From positions 1 through 45,593 of the forward strand of contig JALHOS010000010.1 in NCBI GenBank assembly GCA_022842905.1: a stretch of 45,593 bases of DNA, given 5' to 3'. Each line of letters opens with the position of its first letter. Position 1 is the stretch's first letter. This DNA is from Myxococcaceae bacterium (GTDB lineage Bacteria > Myxococcota > Myxococcia > Myxococcales > Myxococcaceae). Below, piece by piece: positions 1 through 9,213 of this stretch. The notes below the pieces were generated by a model that did no database searches, was not told where the DNA came from, and saw only the letters and a program-made list of their open reading frames with translations. Both the position numbers and the translations under genes were made by a program.

Positions 1-1
1 C

Positions 2-1474
2 GTCGGCCAGCGCAGCGCGGCGATCGGTGGGCTGCTGTCGCTGCCGAGCCCGCCAGACGCGGCCCGGGTCGCGCTGGGAGCGCAGCTCGAGCGCTTGCCG
101 AGTGCGGGCCCCGGTGAGCGGAGGGAGGTGGTGCGGCTGTTGGGTCGGCTCGCCGCCGCGCCAGCGCTTGGCAAGGCGCTGACGACGGCTTTGGAAGACG
201 CGGACGCGTCGGTGCGGCGCATGGCGATCGCCGCCGTGGGTGAAGCGGGGCACCTTTCGCTCGCGCCGCGCCTGCTGCGCTTCTTGACCTGGCGTGACGA
301 GCGGCGAGTGGCCCGCGCGGCGCTGGCGAAGCTGGGCGACGACGTCGTGCCTCTGCTCGCGTCGAGCCTCGCGGATCGTTCGCGCACGCTCGCGCTGCGG
401 CAGCAGCTGCCGCGGGTCCTCCGCGACGTCGGTACCCAGGCGGCGGCCGACGCCCTGCTGGCGTCGACGGCCTTCGACGAGCCGGCGCTCAGGCACCTGG
501 TCGGCGCGGCCCTGGCGCGGCTCCACGTGCACGTGCCGCAGCTCACGGTCGATCGCGGGCGGGTCTTGGAGCTGCTTCACGCGGCGGTCGCTCGACACCG
601 AGCGACGGCGCCGACCCTGGGCGATGTGCGGGCGGCTCTGGGTCCGACGGCCATGTTGACCCGGGCCCTGGACAGCCGCCTTCGTCAGGACGTGGAGGTG
701 GCGTTCTGGCTGGTCGGCCTGCTGTCCGACGCGCGCACCGTGCGGCGCTGCCATGCCCTGCTGACTGGAACCGACGCTCGGCGCCGTGCGTGGGCCTTGG
801 AGCTCCTCGAGAACCTGCTCCCGGACGACGAGCGGGTGGCGCTCAGTGAGCTGCTGACTGACGCCCCTGGGGACGCGGCCCGGCTCGACGAGCGGCTCAA
901 CGGGTTGGTCGAATCGGACGACGCGCTGTGGCGCAGCTGTGCCCTGGCGGCTCGACGCCGACGAAGTACTTCGGAGGACGATATGGCGGAACCTGCGGTT
1001 CGCAAGCTGCTGGCGCTCGAAGGGGTGGAGATCTTCGCGGAGGCCGACGTGGACGATCTCGCCGCGGTCGCCGCCGTCGCCAAGGAACAGGTGTTCCAGC
1101 CCAAGGAGCGCGTCTACGCCGAGGGCGAGCCGGGCGACGCGCTGTACGTGATCATCGACGGCGAGGTGCAAGCCGAGCGCGACGGCGAAGTCGTGCTCAC
1201 CTTGAAAGCCAAGGAGTCCTTCGGGGAGACGTCGCTCTTCGACGGCGCGCCGCGGGTCAACGACGTGGTGGCGACGAAGCGGACCACGGCCCTGGTGATC
1301 GACCGACGCGACTTCCTCGATCTGCTGGGTGATCGCCCGGGTCTGCTCACGGGCATGTTCCGCGTCGTCTCGCGCCAGCTCAAGAACATGGTCGTCGAGG
1401 TGACTGAAGCGCGGCGCGTGTCCTTCTCTGAGATGCGGGTCGTCAGCAGTCCTCCGGTGGACGACGTGAAGTAG
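2..1474 (+). CDS. HEAT-repeat / cyclic-nucleotide-binding protein, 5' truncated
   Basis: The frame is open to the left window edge, so the start lies outside; the TTG at 95 is only an internal codon. The first ~320 visible codons are Arg/Ala/Leu-rich helical repeats resembling HEAT/armadillo repeats. From about position 1003 to 1400 there is a cyclic-nucleotide-binding domain, with a GEPGDALYVIIDGEV strand pair and a phosphate-binding cassette FGETSLFDGAPR that keeps the Arg contacting the cyclic phosphate in this family. No DNA-binding HTH follows, so it is not a Crp/Fnr regulator. In myxobacteria, HEAT repeats plus a cNMP domain often form the C-terminus of membrane transporters (for example Npt-like ATP/ADP carriers); that upstream part cannot be seen here. 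Its stop is 38 bp from the convergent lipoprotein gene. Confidence 0.85.
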   Translation, partial: VGQRSAAIGGLLSLPSPPDAARVALGAQLERLPSAGPGERREVVRLLGRLAAAPALGKALTTALEDADASVRRMAIAAVGEAGHLSLAPRLLRFLTWRDERRVARAALAKLGDDVVPLLASSLADRSRTLALRQQLPRVLRDVGTQAAADALLASTAFDEPALRHLVGAALARLHVHVPQLTVDRGRVLELLHAAVARHRATAPTLGDVRAALGPTAMLTRALDSRLRQDVEVAFWLVGLLSDARTVRRCHALLTGTDARRRAWALELLENLLPDDERVALSELLTDAPGDAARLDERLNGLVESDDALWRSCALAARRRRSTSEDDMAEPAVRKLLALEGVEIFAEADVDDLAAVAAVAKEQVFQPKERVYAEGEPGDALYVIIDGEVQAERDGEVVLTLKAKESFGETSLFDGAPRVNDVVATKRTTALVIDRRDFLDLLGDRPGLLTGMFRVVSRQLKNMVVEVTEARRVSFSEMRVVSSPPVDDVK

Positions 1475-1512
1475 CGCGCGCTGAGCGCGTGAACGCGTCG
1501 TCCTTCGTCCGC

Positions 1513-4500
1513 TCAGGGCCCGAGACGGACCTGAACGCTGAAGGTGCCCACCGCGCCCAGCCCGCTGCTGCTGACGCTGTCGACGACGAAGAAGACCGGC
1601 TGCCCGGCCGTGCCGAAGAACGTCAGCGTCTCGGTGCCCGCCGGCCCAGCGCCGTCCACCGCCCGTGTGCAGCCAGAAGGCGCACAGCCGGCCCCGAGCT
1701 GGAGGATCGCCGGGTTGAAGTCGCCCTGTGGCGTGACCGTCACGACGTGGGAGCCGCTGGCGGCCGGCGTGACGACGTAGACCACGTCGCGGCCGGTGAA
1801 GGGCGCCCCGCGACAGGCGGTCGCGTACGAGAGGTCTTGGTAGCTGTCGTTGGCGCCGCGGGTGCTCCCCGTCACCGCCGGCCCGCCGACGACGAGCGGC
1901 TGCGGCGCGCTGCAGGAGTCGTTCGCTGGCGGCGGCGTCGGCGGGAGGCGGCGCACGGTGAGCGTGAAAGGCCCCACGTCGTCCGAGTCGGAGTCCACCA
2001 CCAGCGGGTAGCGGCCGGGTGCGAGGTTCGGCAGGTAGACGATCGCGTCGGCCGCGCTGGGGCCGCCACACGCCAGCTCGTCGCCGGTGGAGAAGCTCGC
2101 GCAGGCCCCGGGCACCTGGAGCGAGACGATGGGGCGCAGCGGGCTGCCAGGGCCGGCGGCGACGCGCAAGTCCAGGTCCTGCCGCTGCGTCAGCTCCACC
2201 GCGTAGACCAGGTCCCGCCCACGGCGCTGGGGGAAGCGGTTCGTCCCGCACGTGGGCGCCAGGCCCAGCGGGTCGTTCACGTTCGTCGCGTACGTCGTGT
2301 CTTGGGTCACCGTGGCCACGTCGCCGACGAAGCTCAGGGTCTGCGGCGGTGCGCAGCTGTCGTTGGCTGGTGGAAGCGTCGGGCTCGACGTTCGGACCGT
2401 CAACGTGAACGCGCCGCTGGTGCCCGCGGTCCCGTCGACCCAGATGAAGTACGTGCCGGCGGCCAGGTACGGCAAGAGCGCCGTCGCCGTGTCAGCGCGT
2501 TCGAAGCAGGTCAGCTCGTCGGCGAAGGTCGTGGACTGACACGCACGTCGGACGGTCAGCACGGGGCGCAGCGCTGAGCCGGCCGTCGGCACCACGTCGA
2601 TCGTCACGTCCTTCGTCGCGGGCAGCGTGAGCCGGTAGACGACGTCGCGGCCGTTCTGCCGGGCGCCGGCGCTGCAAGACGGCGACACGTCGTACGACGT
2701 TCCGTCGTTCGCGGCCTGGAGCGTCGTCCCGCTGACCTGAGCCCGATCCTGGACCAGCGTGAGCACCTGCGGCGAGGCGCAGGTGTCGTTCGACGGCGGC
2801 GGCGTGGGCGGCGTGCGCTGCACGTCCAGACGGAAGCTGCCGGAGCCTCCCTGCACCCCGTCGACCCACAGAAAGTACGTGCCCGCGGGTTGATTGAGCA
2901 GGCTGAGCGCGCCCTGGCTGACAGAGGTATTGAGACAGCCCACCTCGTTCGCCAGCTGCTCGTCCGCGCAGGCGCGGCGGAGGTACACGACCGGTTCGAA
3001 GCCCGAGCTGAGCGGCGCGACGCTGATTCGGAGGTCCTGCGCGCTGGCCAGCGCGAAGCTGTAGACGAGGTCCGGCGTGCTCTTGGCCGAAGGTGAGCAG
3101 CTGGGGCTGGGAGCCGTCGCCGTGTTGTCGTTGCGCGCCCACGTGGTGTCCCCGGTCGCGCTGGCTACGCCGCCGTCGAAGGTCAGGGCCTGCGCTCCGG
3201 CGCAGGTGTCGTTGGGCACGTTGGGCGTCGCCACCACCTCGAGCTGAAAGGCGCCGCGCTGGGCGTCCGCGGAGTCGACCCACACCGTGTAGTCGCCGGG
3301 CGCCTGGTTCGGAAACGAGAGTGTCCGTGGCTCTCCCGCGCTCGATGCGGCGCAGCCGAGTTCACTCACCGCCACGCCGCAGGTCGATCGCACCGACACG
3401 ACGGGCCGCAGGAGCGACCCGGCCAACGGGCGCACGGTCACGGTGACGTTGCTCGGGCTCGTCAGCGTGTATTGGTACGCGAGATCGACGCCCGCATCGC
3501 GTGCGGTCGCCGAACACGACGAAGGCTGCGCGATCCCGTCGTTCGTCGCCGCGAGCGTGTCCGCCACGAGCACGGCGCGGTCAGCGACGAAGCGCAGCGC
3601 CTGCGCGCCGCCGCAGGCGTCGTTGGCTGGCGCGGTGACGGGCGTCGTCACGCTGAGGCTCACCTGCGTGCGGCCAGCACCGCCGAGGGACTCGACGAAG
3701 AGGAAGTACTCACCCGCAGGCGCGGCGCGCAGGGACGCGGACGAGGTCCCGGCGTCGGCGGCGTCACACACCAGCTCGGGTCCGGCCGCGCACACGGCCC
3801 GGCGAATCGCCACGGCCGCGCGGTGGGAGCTCGTCGACAGCGGCGCGGCGGACAGCGAGAGGTCTTTCACCGCCGTCGTCACCACGCGGTAGACCAGCTC
3901 GGCGCCCCCGTCGCTCCCACACGCGAAGCGGTGGTGATCGAGCGCCTGTGACAAGTCGACGGAGAAGCTCGCCGAGCCGGAGCCCGAGCTGAATGTGAAC
4001 GTGCGCTCGGCCCCACACGCGTCGGGCAGCGGCACGCAGGACGCCGAGGCGACATCACACGCTTGGCCCGGGCTGCACTGCGCGTCGGTCGCGCAGCCAG
4101 AGCACTGGAGCGTGGCCGCATCGCAGTACGGCGACGGGTTCGCGCAGTCGGCGTTGCCCAGGCACCCTTGGCAGCGCTGCGTGCCGGGCTGACACCGCGG
4201 CGCGCCGGCGAAGCAGTGCGCATCGGTCAGGCACTCCACGCAGCGGCCAGACCGGGGATCGCAGTACGCGGCGCTGCCGAGGCACTCGGGGTTGAGGAGG
4301 CAGCCCAAGAAGCCAGCGTCCTCCGCCCCCGCATCGACGCCGCCCGCGTCGGTGTTCCCTCCGTCGCGCGGCCCCGCATCGGCCGATCCCGCATCGAGTG
4401 GACCCGCGTCCGTGCCGGCGTCAGAGCCTGCGTCGGGCCGACCTGCGTCCGCGCCGGCGTCGGAGCCGCCCGCGTCCACCGTGCCTGAGTCGAGTCGCCC

Positions 4501-4620
4501 GGCGTCCGCCGCCGTCCCCGCGTCGACGACACAGCCGTTGCCGACGCACGGGTCGACCGGGCTGACGGGCTCGAGGCAGCCTCCCAGCAAGGCGAGGAAA
4601 GCGATGACAGGGCGGCGCAT
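1513..4620 (-). CDS. Large repeat lipoprotein: Asp-Ala-Gly linker, Cys-rich region, six beta-sandwich modules
   Basis: The protein has 1035 residues from the ATG at 4620. A TTG 24 bases upstream is also in frame, but 4620 gives a compact lipoprotein signal with lipobox LLGGC (Cys15). After the anchor come a low-complexity DAG linker (residues 33-103), a Cys-rich region of about 95 residues with CxxDxxC-type units, and then about six modules of 125-140 residues. Most modules begin with a motif like PPANDSC and contain a G-x-Y-x-x-W/V-V-D strand near the end, typical of myxobacterial secreted beta-sandwich (pre-peptidase-like) repeats. It is probably an outer-membrane lipoprotein displayed at the surface. 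No catalytic motif was seen. It is divergent from the TPR gene, with only 49 bp for both promoters. Confidence 0.88.
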   Translation of the reverse strand: MRRPVIAFLALLGGCLEPVSPVDPCVGNGCVVDAGTAADAGRLDSGTVDAGGSDAGADAGRPDAGSDAGTDAGPLDAGSADAGPRDGGNTDAGGVDAGAEDAGFLGCLLNPECLGSAAYCDPRSGRCVECLTDAHCFAGAPRCQPGTQRCQGCLGNADCANPSPYCDAATLQCSGCATDAQCSPGQACDVASASCVPLPDACGAERTFTFSSGSGSASFSVDLSQALDHHRFACGSDGGAELVYRVVTTAVKDLSLSAAPLSTSSHRAAVAIRRAVCAAGPELVCDAADAGTSSASLRAAPAGEYFLFVESLGGAGRTQVSLSVTTPVTAPANDACGGAQALRFVADRAVLVADTLAATNDGIAQPSSCSATARDAGVDLAYQYTLTSPSNVTVTVRPLAGSLLRPVVSVRSTCGVAVSELGCAASSAGEPRTLSFPNQAPGDYTVWVDSADAQRGAFQLEVVATPNVPNDTCAGAQALTFDGGVASATGDTTWARNDNTATAPSPSCSPSAKSTPDLVYSFALASAQDLRISVAPLSSGFEPVVYLRRACADEQLANEVGCLNTSVSQGALSLLNQPAGTYFLWVDGVQGGSGSFRLDVQRTPPTPPPSNDTCASPQVLTLVQDRAQVSGTTLQAANDGTSYDVSPSCSAGARQNGRDVVYRLTLPATKDVTIDVVPTAGSALRPVLTVRRACQSTTFADELTCFERADTATALLPYLAAGTYFIWVDGTAGTSGAFTLTVRTSSPTLPPANDSCAPPQTLSFVGDVATVTQDTTYATNVNDPLGLAPTCGTNRFPQRRGRDLVYAVELTQRQDLDLRVAAGPGSPLRPIVSLQVPGACASFSTGDELACGGPSAADAIVYLPNLAPGRYPLVVDSDSDDVGPFTLTVRRLPPTPPPANDSCSAPQPLVVGGPAVTGSTRGANDSYQDLSYATACRGAPFTGRDVVYVVTPAASGSHVVTVTPQGDFNPAILQLGAGCAPSGCTRAVDGAGPAGTETLTFFGTAGQPVFFVVDSVSSSGLGAVGTFSVQVRLGP
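4312..4524 (-). repeat. Asp-Ala-Gly low-complexity linker tract
   Basis: This tract encodes residues 33-103 of the preceding lipoprotein, dominated by DAG/DSG/DGG tripeptides separated by one to three variable residues. It follows the acylated Cys and precedes the Cys-rich region, so it probably works as a flexible, acidic spacer lifting the folded modules off the membrane. Codons vary between units, which suggests selection on composition rather than recent DNA-level expansion. Confidence 0.75.
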
Positions 4621-4669
4621 GGCGCGGCACCATACTCCGCGCAAAACCTGCTAACAGACGCGGCCCCCC

Positions 4670-5485
4670 ATGGCTCACGAGAAGGACCAAAGCGCTCAGT
4701 CCGACGAGCACAACGCCCGCGGCATCGAGCTGGCGGATCGCGGCTGGCTGGACGAGGCGATCAAGGAATTCAAGCGCGCCATCGAGCTCGATCCGTCCAG
4801 CGCCCACGCGCACGACAATCTCGCCACCGTCTACAAAGAGAAGAAGCTCTTTCGGCAGGCGCTCGAGGAGTACCTCAAGGCCATCGCCCTCGAGCCGGAC
4901 AGCGCGACCGCCCACTACAACCTCGGCTGCTTCTTGTCCGCGCACGGCAACGAGTTCGCGATCGCGCAGTACAAAGAGGCGATCGAGCTGGAGCCGGACT
5001 ACCCGGACGCGCACCTCAACTTGGGCTTGTCCTACGCGGACGACGGCCGCATGGACGAGGCGATCAACGAGCTGCGCACGGCGATCGAGCTCGATCCTCG
5101 CGACGCGTTCCCGCGCCACGAGCTGGCGTCCCTGATGATGGACGAAGGCGACTTCCGCGGCGCGATCAGCCAGCTCAAGGACGTCGTGCGGCTCAACCCC
5201 GGCGGCTTCGACGGCTGGTTGGATCTGGGCATTTGTTACGCGCAGAAGGGCTTCTACGCCGAGGCCGAGAAGGCCTACGCGAAGGCCAAAGAGCTCAACG
5301 CCGACGACCTGTTGCTCACGTACAACCAGGCAGCCCTGTACGCGCTGTGGAACCGCCCGAAGGACGCGATCGAGCACCTCAAGGCCAGCATCGCCAAGGA
5401 CGGCCAGCGGGTGCGGAGTTGGCTGAGGACGGACCCCATGTTCGACGGCCTCAAGGGCGACCCTGACTTCGAGTCGGTGCTCTAA
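4670..5485 (+). CDS. Tetratricopeptide (TPR) repeat protein
   Basis: This 271-residue protein has no signal peptide or membrane segment and consists almost entirely of tandem 34-residue TPR units. About six full units can be read, with the usual pattern of W/L-G-Y-A-F-A-P positions (for example LDEAIKEFKRAIELDP, MDEAINELRTAIELDP). The C-terminus ends in a short acidic tail after WLRTDPMFDGLKGDPDF, a motif common at the end of cytoplasmic TPR proteins. It is a likely protein-interaction scaffold; the partner is unknown. The CNNM gene begins 4 bp after the stop, so the two are probably cotranscribed. Confidence 0.9.
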   Translation: MAHEKDQSAQSDEHNARGIELADRGWLDEAIKEFKRAIELDPSSAHAHDNLATVYKEKKLFRQALEEYLKAIALEPDSATAHYNLGCFLSAHGNEFAIAQYKEAIELEPDYPDAHLNLGLSYADDGRMDEAINELRTAIELDPRDAFPRHELASLMMDEGDFRGAISQLKDVVRLNPGGFDGWLDLGICYAQKGFYAEAEKAYAKAKELNADDLLLTYNQAALYALWNRPKDAIEHLKASIAKDGQRVRSWLRTDPMFDGLKGDPDFESVL

Positions 5486-5489
5486 GCCC

Positions 5490-6845
5490 ATGGGCTCCGA
5501 AGGGGTCGCGCTCGTCGGCGCGCTGTTGTTGGTCCTCGCGAACGGCTTCTTCGTCGCGGTCGAGTTCGCGCTGGTGAAGGTGCGCACCACGCAGCTCGAG
5601 GCGCTCGCCGAAGAAGGCCGGCCGGGCGCGGTGCAGGCGCTGGTCATGCGACGGCAGCTCGACACGTGGCTGTCCGCCTCGCAGGTCGGCATCACGCTCG
5701 CGTCGCTGGCCCTCGGGTGGGTCGGCGAGCCCGCTTTCCACCACCTCATCGAGCCGGTCTTCCTGCGCGCGGTCGGCGACGACGAGTCCGTGCGCGCTAT
5801 CGCCCGAACGGCGAGCTTCGTGCTGGCGTTCGGGATCATCACCGCCCTCCACATCATCGTGGGCGAGCAGGTCCCCAAGATGCTGGCGATCTCCAAGGCC
5901 GAGCAGACGGCGCTGACGCTCGCCTGGCCGATGCGGATCTTCTACGTGGTCTTCTTCCCGGTCATTTGGCTGCTCAACGCGGGAACGCGCGGCGTGCAGA
6001 GCTTGCTGGGGCTCGCGCCGCACGCGGGCTCCGAAGCCCACGACGCGATGACCGAGCAGGAGTTCAAGGTGATCCTGTCGTCGTCGGTGGAAGCCGGCGC
6101 CCTCGAGGCGTCACGCGCCGAGCTGCTCGAGCGCGCGCTGAGCATGATGGAGAAGACCGCGCGTCAGGTGCTCGTCCCCCGCTCGCAGATGAAGGTGCTC
6201 GATCACGACAGCAGCATGGACGAGAACCTGGCGACGGCGCTGTCGGCGGGGCACACGGTGCTGCCGGTGGTGCGTGGCTCCCTCGACCGCGTCGAAGGGC
6301 TGGTCAACGTCAAGGACATGTACCGGCTCGCCATGTCGGGGCAGCTCAAGTCGCTCTCGCAGGTGCAGGGGCCGGTGCTCTTCGTGCCCGAGAACATCAC
6401 GCTCGAGCGGCTGCTCGCGGAGTTCAAGCGCCGGAACAAGCAGGTCGCGGTGGTGGTCGACGAGCACGGCGGCACGTCGGGCATGGTGACGCTGGCCGAT
6501 CTCGTCGCCGAGCTCGTCGGCAAGGTCGCCGAGCTGGGGCGCACCGTGGCGCAGGTGCAGACGCTGCCCGGCGGGCGCCTCGAGCTGCCCGGCGCCGCGC
6601 AGCTGGACGATCTGGGGCACACGCTCGAGCTCGAGTTCGACGTCGATCAGAGCGTCGTCACCACCATCGCCGGGTATCTCATGGCCAAGCTCGGCCGCGT
6701 CCCGGTGACCGGCGACGTCTGGGTGCGAGGCGCCTACCGCTTCCTGGTCACCAAGACCGACGGGCCGCGGGTGATGACGGTGCGCATCGAGCCGACGACC
6801 GCGGTGCCGGTGCGCGCTTCACCTCCGCACCCGCCGCTGGTCTGA
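5490..6845 (+). CDS. CNNM/CorC (HlyC) family membrane protein with CBS pair
   Basis: The 451-residue protein has a DUF21/CNNM transmembrane domain (segments near residues 6-27, 62-82, 107-128 and 142-164) with the family's conserved VGEQVPKMLAI motif. A tandem CBS pair follows (about 225-345, including VVVDEHGGTSGMVTLADLV), then a CorC_HlyC C-terminal domain (about 360-440). Members are linked to Mg2+ or Co2+ efflux/homeostasis; the older name hemolysin is misleading. Length and domain order are complete. It sits 4 bp behind the TPR gene and ends 5 bp from the convergent MutS-like gene. The exact substrate cannot be deduced from sequence alone. Confidence 0.92.
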   Translation: MGSEGVALVGALLLVLANGFFVAVEFALVKVRTTQLEALAEEGRPGAVQALVMRRQLDTWLSASQVGITLASLALGWVGEPAFHHLIEPVFLRAVGDDESVRAIARTASFVLAFGIITALHIIVGEQVPKMLAISKAEQTALTLAWPMRIFYVVFFPVIWLLNAGTRGVQSLLGLAPHAGSEAHDAMTEQEFKVILSSSVEAGALEASRAELLERALSMMEKTARQVLVPRSQMKVLDHDSSMDENLATALSAGHTVLPVVRGSLDRVEGLVNVKDMYRLAMSGQLKSLSQVQGPVLFVPENITLERLLAEFKRRNKQVAVVVDEHGGTSGMVTLADLVAELVGKVAELGRTVAQVQTLPGGRLELPGAAQLDDLGHTLELEFDVDQSVVTTIAGYLMAKLGRVPVTGDVWVRGAYRFLVTKTDGPRVMTVRIEPTTAVPVRASPPHPPLV

Positions 6846-6850
6846 AGCGT

Positions 6851-8668
6851 TCAGCTTTCGGTGGTCGGCACCGGCACGCCGGCCTGCCTCAGCACCTCGA
6901 GCGCGTTCGTCGTCTGCACCACGCCGGGCCGCAGCGCGTAGTCGAAGTGCATTTGCCCCTGAGTCATGTGATCGCGGAAGTGCACGTTCTCCACGTGCTC
7001 CGGCCGCTCCTGCGCCAGCTCACAGAGCGACAGATCGTGCGTGGTGATCGCCCCGGCGCTGCCCGCGTCGAGCAGCAGCCGCAGCACGTGCTTGGACGCG
7101 ATCTGCCGTTCCTTGGTGTTGGTGCCCATGAACAGCTCGTCGAGGAAGAACAGGCAGGGCAGGGGAAGCTTGGCGGCGTCGAGCAGCGTGCGGATCCGCT
7201 GCACCTCCGCGTAGAAGTACGACACGCCGCGCTCGAGCGAGTCCTTGACGCGCATGCTGGTGAGCACCTGCACGCGTGACAGCCGCAGCTGCCCCGCCGC
7301 CACCGGCAGCCCCGCCAGCGCGAGCACGGCGTTGAGGCCCATGGCGCGCATCAGCGTGGTCTTGCCGGACATGTTGCTGCCGGTGATGACCAGGGCGCTC
7401 CCCGGGCCCCGCAGTCGGACGTCGTTCGCGACGGGCGACTCGAGCAGCGGGTGGCGCAGCTGCGTGGCCTCGAAGGTGAGCGGCGCTTCGACGAGCTGGG
7501 GGTAAGTAAAGTCCGGGCGCTCGAACGCGAAGCCGGCGAAGGACGAGAGCGCCTCGAGCTGCGCGAGCGCTTCGAACCACTTGCGCACGCCGCGGCCGTT
7601 GGCGACGCGCCAGGCCTCGACGCGGAAGAGGACCAGAATGTCCCAGAGCGTCAGCAGGTTGATGAGCGGGTGCAGCTGCCCCGACTGCCGCAGCGCCGCG
7701 AAGCCCATGAGCCGGGCGAACTGCTGGAGCCGTTCGGGCACGCTTCCCTGGCCGGGCTCGAGGCCTCGCTGGAGCGCCTGCAGGTAAGGCTCGGAGAGCC
7801 GCTCGTGGGCGATCGCGTGGAACGTCTCTTCGAAGCGCACGAAGCCCCGCTCGCCCAGCTGGAGTGCTTCGTACATGCGGCCAAGCGGCCTGCGTGTGAG
7901 CAGCACGACGACGAGCTGCACCCCGAGCAGCGCGAGGAAGGGGAGGTTGCCGACCACGTCCATGGCCGACAGCAGGCCCAACACCACCGTCGCGGGCGCG
8001 AGCAGGTGCGCCAGCGGGTACGCCCAGCGGATCGCCCCGAGCCCCGAGTCGGCCTCCGCCCACGCGATGAAGCGCGACGGGTCGGCCTTCTGCGCGCCGG
8101 CCATGCGCGCTTCGGTGATCAGCGCCTGCCGAAAGTCGAGCAAGGGCGTCAGCTCGCGCACCGCCGCCTGGCGCTCGGCGATCGCCGCGACGGAGGGGGC
8201 GGCCTGTTTGAGCCACGCTGCGAGCTGCGTTTCCCCCGCCAGCGTCCCCGTGTCGTCGATTCGCTGGAACACACTGCCCTGGCCGAAGACGTCGAGATCC
8301 GCCGCGTACAGGTGACCGTCGCCGAGGTGTTTGACGCCCGTCGACGGGAACGTATGCCACTGGCCGTCGAGCCGACCCAGGCCGCGATCGTTGAGCGCCT
8401 TCTTCACCGTCGCCTTCGCTTCGTCATGGAGCACGCGCGCGTGGATCACCGCGAGGACGAGGTAGGCGCCGAAACACGCCAGCGCGCCGAACAGCCCTGC
8501 CCGAGGGAGGCGCTCGAAGATCACGAGCAGGAGGATCGCCAAGAGCCCCAGGAACGCCACCGTGCGCAGGTTCGCCAGCCGCGCACCGGCTCGATCCAAC
8601 GCCACCAACCGCACCGCCGCCGCCGCGCTGCGCTCTGCGTATGCCCGCCTCGCTTCACCCTCACGCAT
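6851..8668 (-). CDS. Membrane-anchored MutS-like ATPase
   Basis: The protein has 605 residues from the ATG at 8668. The frame is open further upstream to 8923, but that extension is Arg/Pro-rich and looks like noncoding sequence. Two hydrophobic segments lie near residues 36-53 and 57-76, and another pair near 235-275. The C-terminal third is a MutS domain V ATPase: Walker A GSNMSGKT at 430-437, Walker B CLFFLDELF with D510-E511, then a GTNTKER signature and TTHD. The mismatch-recognition and connector domains of MutS are absent, so this is not MutS1. Related membrane MutS-like proteins occur in myxobacteria and Bacteroidetes with no established function. It converges on the CNNM gene. Confidence 0.9.
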   Translation of the reverse strand: MREGEARRAYAERSAAAAVRLVALDRAGARLANLRTVAFLGLLAILLLVIFERLPRAGLFGALACFGAYLVLAVIHARVLHDEAKATVKKALNDRGLGRLDGQWHTFPSTGVKHLGDGHLYAADLDVFGQGSVFQRIDDTGTLAGETQLAAWLKQAAPSVAAIAERQAAVRELTPLLDFRQALITEARMAGAQKADPSRFIAWAEADSGLGAIRWAYPLAHLLAPATVVLGLLSAMDVVGNLPFLALLGVQLVVVLLTRRPLGRMYEALQLGERGFVRFEETFHAIAHERLSEPYLQALQRGLEPGQGSVPERLQQFARLMGFAALRQSGQLHPLINLLTLWDILVLFRVEAWRVANGRGVRKWFEALAQLEALSSFAGFAFERPDFTYPQLVEAPLTFEATQLRHPLLESPVANDVRLRGPGSALVITGSNMSGKTTLMRAMGLNAVLALAGLPVAAGQLRLSRVQVLTSMRVKDSLERGVSYFYAEVQRIRTLLDAAKLPLPCLFFLDELFMGTNTKERQIASKHVLRLLLDAGSAGAITTHDLSLCELAQERPEHVENVHFRDHMTQGQMHFDYALRPGVVQTTNALEVLRQAGVPVPTTES

Positions 8669-9213
8669 GATGTGCGGGGCAGGCTGCCCGAACCTGGACA
8701 GTGCTGCACCTGTCGTGAAGCGGAGATCGCCGCGCTTGGTCGCAGCGCGCTGCTCGAGCCGGCCACGCGGATCGGCGGGGGTGGGCTGCCCACGGCCAGC
8801 GCGTTGCTGTACGGTGCGGCTCGTTCGGTCGTCTCTGGCACGGGGAGACGAGGAAGCGGCCGCCGGCGACGGCGAGCCTTCGAAGGACCCGGAGCGCCGA
8901 TCATGTCCAGCCACGTGAGCCAATGCAGGCGGCAGCCGGCCGCTTCGCTGACCTCAATGAGGTCGCCGAGCCGGCAAATGTCAGTGGACTTCGCGCTCGC
9001 GGCGGAGGGCTTGCGCGTCGCCGTCCTGCCTGTAACGCGAGCTGGCGATCGTGTGCGACAACCTCAGAGATTTCCTCACGACGATGTCTTGATGACCTGC
9101 GTTGATTCTGGGAGCGCCGTGTGCGAAAAGCCACGGCCAAATCAAAGGCTTGCAGTCGCCTCGTGCCGGGTGGCGCTGCTTCGAAGCGGAACAGACACCA
9201 TGAAGGAGCTTGC
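8669..9213 (+). other. 545-bp intergenic region between divergent genes
   Basis: There is no supportable gene here. It must carry the promoters for the MutS-like gene (leftward) and the surface operon (rightward). A 15-bp perfect dyad lies at 8950-8964. The right end holds a strong ribosome binding site (AAGGAG, 9203-9208) for the gene starting at 9214. Open frames crossing this stretch are Arg-rich and lack family resemblance. Confidence 0.6.
8950..8964. promoter_or_regulatory. Candidate operator: 15-bp perfect dyad
   Basis: The sequence GACCTCAATGAGGTC has 7-bp inverted arms around one central base. It lies in the divergent intergenic region, 282 bp upstream of the MutS-like start and 250 bp upstream of the 9214 start. 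Its size suits a dimeric regulator. No regulator gene lies next to it, and chance occurrence is possible. Confidence 0.3.

Noticed and set aside
8669-8923. N-terminal extension of the MutS-like protein
   Set aside because: The extension is Arg/Pro/Ser-rich with no family match, and the ATG at 8668 begins directly before recognisable protein.
9040-9062. Sigma-54-like promoter (TGGC ... TGTGC) before the surface operon
   Set aside because: The spacing between the GG and GC elements is one base too short for the -24/-12 consensus.
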